A DNA stretch of 10,125 bases from Paraglomus occultum (lineage: Eukaryota; Glomeromycota; Glomeromycetes; Paraglomerales; Paraglomeraceae). The notes below the pieces were generated by a model. The model did not search any database. It was not told where the DNA came from and worked only from the letters and a program-made list of their open reading frames with translations. The stretch is from NCBI GenBank assembly GCA_910592205.1, contig CAJVPJ010001389.1:1-10125 (forward strand), in the 5' to 3' direction. Positions 8,048 through 10,125 of this stretch are shown here, one piece after another. How positions within the stretch are numbered: the first letter of the stretch is position 1; the number at the start of each line of letters is the position of its first letter. Position numbers and translations under genes: made by a program.

Positions 8048-8325
8048 TTATCGCGTTTCTTCGCAAGTAGTCCATAACAGTTTGTAATGCTCAGCCAGCT
8101 GCTTTACAATTAAACTATTGAGAATTTTATCCATTTACGCTGGATAAGGACGCATGCTCGCACCTTTTTCTGCCGTACGGCGCCGGCTTTTCTCGCACGT
8201 TTAAGGTTTTTGATTGCGTTTGTTATCCATAGCTCATAATAGTGCAAGGCATGCATATCATCGAATGTTCGATCAGATTCGGGCTTATGTTTAATTTCAA
8301 AAATTTCCATACTTAAGTTCGCCAT
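8048..8325 (-). pseudogene. IQ-like helical protein relic with one frameshift
   Basis: The first frame (8325 down to 8110, 71 codons) starts MANLSMEIFEIKHKP, continues with ALHYYELWITNAIKNLKRAR and ends in an IQ-like VLIQRKWIKF before a stop. A second frame then continues with KQLAEHYKLLWTTCEETR and stops at TAA 8048-8050. The switch lies just after KWIKF, around 8105-8125, so one frameshift or a small deletion splits the gene. I recall proteins in Glomeromycotina with YYELW..AI.NLK.AR followed by IQR.W and an AEHY..LW segment, as part of a large expanded family of unknown role. An IQ motif would suggest calmodulin binding, but that is only inference. It has no upstream exon that I can place, and it is close to other relics on the opposite strand. 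Confidence 0.5.
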
Positions 8326-8400
8326 ATTTTATTACCAATGCATGCAGATTGCCAATGATTCTTAATAATTTAAAGTTTTTTCCCGGTGTATACTAATTTG

Positions 8401-8840
8401 TTGCAAGATAAACAGATTCCTATCGTAGGAGCGTATGATGTACCATCTTGAAAGCGTATCAATTTCTTTGCATTAAAAATACTTTTTACTCTCGATAGGT
8501 AAAAAATTATTTTTTATTTTAGCACAATAAAAAGTGCAAACATAATGATATGGATTTTATTGAATATGTATATGGGATCGTGTCTACAGGCAATGCATGG
8601 TATTTTACTGTTGTGACATCAAATAATGAACTGGCCACAACATATGAGTCAATACCTTTGTCTGTGAACATGAACAATGAAGATGACGTTCTGAAAAAAC
8701 AACTGCGACACCTTTTTGCTGTAATTAAAGGTCTTGTGCAAGAGAAACTAGATAGTTTGGGAGATGATTCTGAGCAGAGAAATGCTAGAATTGAGAGACT
8801 TTTCAAACATAAAAAGCATAGAACGGACGAGAAAGATTAG
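8401..8840 (+). pseudogene. Crinkler-like protein C-terminus, partial or broken gene
   Basis: The main frame runs from a TTTTAG acceptor-like site (8517-8522) to TAG 8838-8840; the first Met in it is at 8550, giving 96 residues. It reads VYGIVSTGNAWYFTVVTSNN, then DVLKKQLRHLFAVIKGLVQEKL and a basic tail (RLFKHKKHR). This matches my memory of the GIVTTG..W.F ... V.GLLKD.. ending of crinkler-like and related proteins expanded in Rhizophagus-type fungi. A preceding piece in another frame (8401-8448) contains PIVGAYDVPS, which resembles the segment just upstream in that family, but it meets a TGA at 8449. The gene is therefore either a relic or has a small intron at about 8490-8522. Related full-length proteins are nuclear or secreted effectors; nothing here shows an export signal. 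Confidence 0.5.
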
Positions 8841-9085
8841 CACAGCTTCTAAGATATTATTCAATTTGTAGTATTAAGAAATGAAATTACAGAAAAAAAC
8901 AAAAAATTGTGAGAAAGTGCTTAAGTAGCATTTGAACATGTTCATAGTTTAGTGATAATTTGTTGCTAAGTATTTGAATAAAAATTTTGCAATGTAATAA
9001 AATTATATATAGGATTACCTGTATATGAAAAATACTGATTATAATTGTTCCACTGAATATGACAAGGTGATATGCTTTTTGGGGA

Positions 9086-9322
9086 TACCGTATCCTCTCG
9101 TGAATAAGCACCCCCCTTTCGATCATATGAAAATGATCGGCAACTATCACGTAAATAATAAACTTTAGGGGGTTGTCTAACAGTAATCGCAGAACGAAGA
9201 CTTTTAATAAAAATTTTATTATCACGTGTTATTATGTAATAAACTGTTTATGGGGGGAGGGTTATGTGGTAATCAGGGAGTGCTTATTCACGATAGGTGC
9301 TTATTCACGAGAGGATACGGTA
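9086..9322. mobile_element. MITE with perfect 27-bp terminal inverted repeats starting in TA
   Basis: The left end 9086-9112 (TACCGTATCCTCTCG... ) and right end 9296-9322 are exact reverse complements over 27 bases. Both end in TA, so the element proper is 9088-9320 (233 bp) with a TA target duplication, the signature of Tc1/mariner-type transposition. It has no transposase frame; the ORFs across it are chance. A smaller palindrome (CGATCAT...ATGATCG, 9120-9139) and C- or G-runs lie just inside each end. The perfect ends suggest recent movement. A Tc1/mariner relic lies 0.5 kb away, but its ends are not visible, so it cannot be called the source. Confidence 0.8.
9280..9313 (+). repeat. 17-bp tandem duplication overlapping the MITE right end
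   Basis: GTGCTTATTCACGATAG (9280-9296) is followed at once by the same 17 bases with one change (9297-9313). The second unit lies in the right inverted repeat, so the right end has an extra inner copy of the terminal sequence that the left end lacks. It may be a second transposase binding site or a replication slip. Confidence 0.75.
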
Positions 9323-9350
9323 GGTTGCAACTATGGTTGTTTGGAAATGA

Positions 9351-9458
9351 TTCCGAGAGAAATTTGCTGAATTACATGAGGTGTTTCAAGCTTTTTTACA
9401 ATCAGAGCAAGACATATTTTTAATGGCCCAACTTAAAGCAATGAATGATGGAGAATAA
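9351..9458 (+). pseudogene. Short helical C-terminal protein fragment
   Basis: A 35-codon frame opens after TGA 9348-9350 and ends at TAA 9456-9458. Its product is acidic and helix-prone: FAELHEVFQAFLQSEQD, then LMAQLKAMNDGE. It starts 28 bases past the MITE right end, and the same frame is open up to that end apart from the one TGA. It may be the tail of a gene cut by decay or by the MITE insertion. I do not recognise the family. Confidence 0.35.
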
Positions 9459-9804
9459 CTGCTAGCTGACGTTTGAAAAAGAAAATGCATGCTAATAAGA
9501 GAACATTTTATTATTGAGATCGCAATACACGCTCTGTCAGAAAACGTATATTAATATGTTAGGAATTGGTCGCATGCACTTCGGAAATGTCAGAAATCAC
9601 CTAGTGACAAATGATATAATACTACGCGTTATGGTAATGTAAAAAAAATGCCATGCTGGAAAACCAAAATAACCATTGATATAACTGTTGTTACCGCCGT
9701 GAGAAATTTTCTCGAAAACTATGCTGAAATTTATGGACTACCAAGTTCTGGTAGAATGTTAATCGCATTACTCAATCGCTTACACTTTTGCCAGCCGAAA
9801 CGAG
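9459..9804. other. Gene-less stretch before the transposase relic
   Basis: No gene is supported. A plus-strand ORF at 9648-9839 runs opposite the transposase region and is taken as a shadow. The downstream end of the transposon, with its inverted repeat, should lie here, but no TA-flanked repeat can be assigned without the other end. Confidence 0.5.
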
Positions 9805-10125
9805 TTATAAGTCATCCCACAGATTCTCAATTGGGTTGAGGCTCTGAGCGGGCCAAGGAAGCGTTTCATTTAAATTATCCTCCTTCCATGCCTTAGTCAC
9901 TCTTGCCGTATGAGCTGGCGTATTATCATCTTGGAAAATATACTCTGTCTGAGCATTCGTAAAAGCAGGAGATATTGCTCTAGCATCTCTATGTACTTAG
10001 CAGCTGTAACCTTTCCCTCAAGCAACACTAACGGACCCATTCTATCCCTTCAAAAACTCGGGCATCTTTAACTATCATGACAATGAAGACGAGTGTTATT
10101 GTCCCCTTTGTGGGAATTACATTAG
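9805..10125 (-). pseudogene. Tc1/mariner-family transposase relic, C-terminal half of the catalytic domain, runs off right edge
   Basis: The minus strand carries GPLVLLEGKVTAAKYIEML (10037 downward), then in another frame FQDDNTPAHTARVTKAW and LPWPAQSLNPIENLWDDL, ending at TAA 9805-9807. These are the hallmark blocks around the second Asp and the final catalytic acid of Tc1/mariner DDE transposases. The Asp codon is 9925-9927 and the Glu codon 9826-9828, with 32 residues between them rather than the 34 usual for Tc1; the usual SPDLNPIEN reads SLNPIEN, so two residues are missing. A frameshift lies at about 9955-9975, and stops precede the first block. The stop right after WDDL also truncates the C-terminus. 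The copy cannot encode a working enzyme. The first catalytic Asp and the DNA-binding domain lie beyond the window or have decayed. Confidence 0.88.

Noticed and set aside
8519-8806. 95-codon minus-strand ORF
   Set aside because: A shadow of the crinkler-like plus-strand frame.
8887-9225. 112-codon minus-strand ORF
   Set aside because: Its product is hydrophobic and low in complexity, it runs through AT-rich sequence into the MITE left end, and it has no recognisable domain.
9173-9423. Two 65-codon plus-strand ORFs
   Set aside because: They begin inside the MITE and cross its right end, so they cannot be ancient genes; products show no pattern.

Overview
The window looks like AT-rich, gene-poor nuclear DNA of an early-diverging fungus. 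The best fit is an arbuscular mycorrhizal fungus (Glomeromycotina, Rhizophagus-like). The reasons are spliceosomal introns with GTAAG donors, a TATA-box promoter, AATAAA-type 3' signals, and protein fragments that resemble families I associate with that lineage: kinase-like proteins with a CxxC...WC.C motif, crinkler-like C-termini and A32-like ATPases. The lineage call comes from remembered family resemblance, not from a search.

Layout. (1) 1-445, minus: N-terminal 148 codons of a kinase-like protein that runs off the left edge. (2) 650-1296, plus: weak, interrupted coding-like segments. (3) About 1.3-5.2 kb: a long desert with small palindromes and chance-level ORFs. (4) 5243-5950, plus: the best complete gene, a TATA box followed by a two-exon gene for a 163-residue secreted protein, with poly(A)-like signals after it. 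(5) 6154-9458: a cluster of gene relics. It holds a Cys-rich protein spread over three frames (6154-6634), a small antisense ORF (6726-6896), an A32/FtsK-HerA-type DNA-packaging ATPase broken into three frames (7441-7846), a frameshifted IQ-like protein on the minus strand (8048-8325), a crinkler-like C-terminus (8401-8840), a 237-bp MITE with perfect 27-bp inverted ends beginning in TA (9086-9322), and a short helical C-terminal fragment (9351-9458). (6) 9805-10125, minus: a broken Tc1/mariner transposase running off the right edge.

Only two genes look intact, the kinase-like one and the secreted one. The rest reads as a graveyard of lineage-expanded and mobile-element genes, the usual texture of a transposon-rich accessory compartment. 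No operons, tRNAs, rRNAs or CRISPR arrays are visible. The A32-type ATPase relic, probably from a Maverick/Polinton or an integrated large DNA virus, is the most notable non-host piece.
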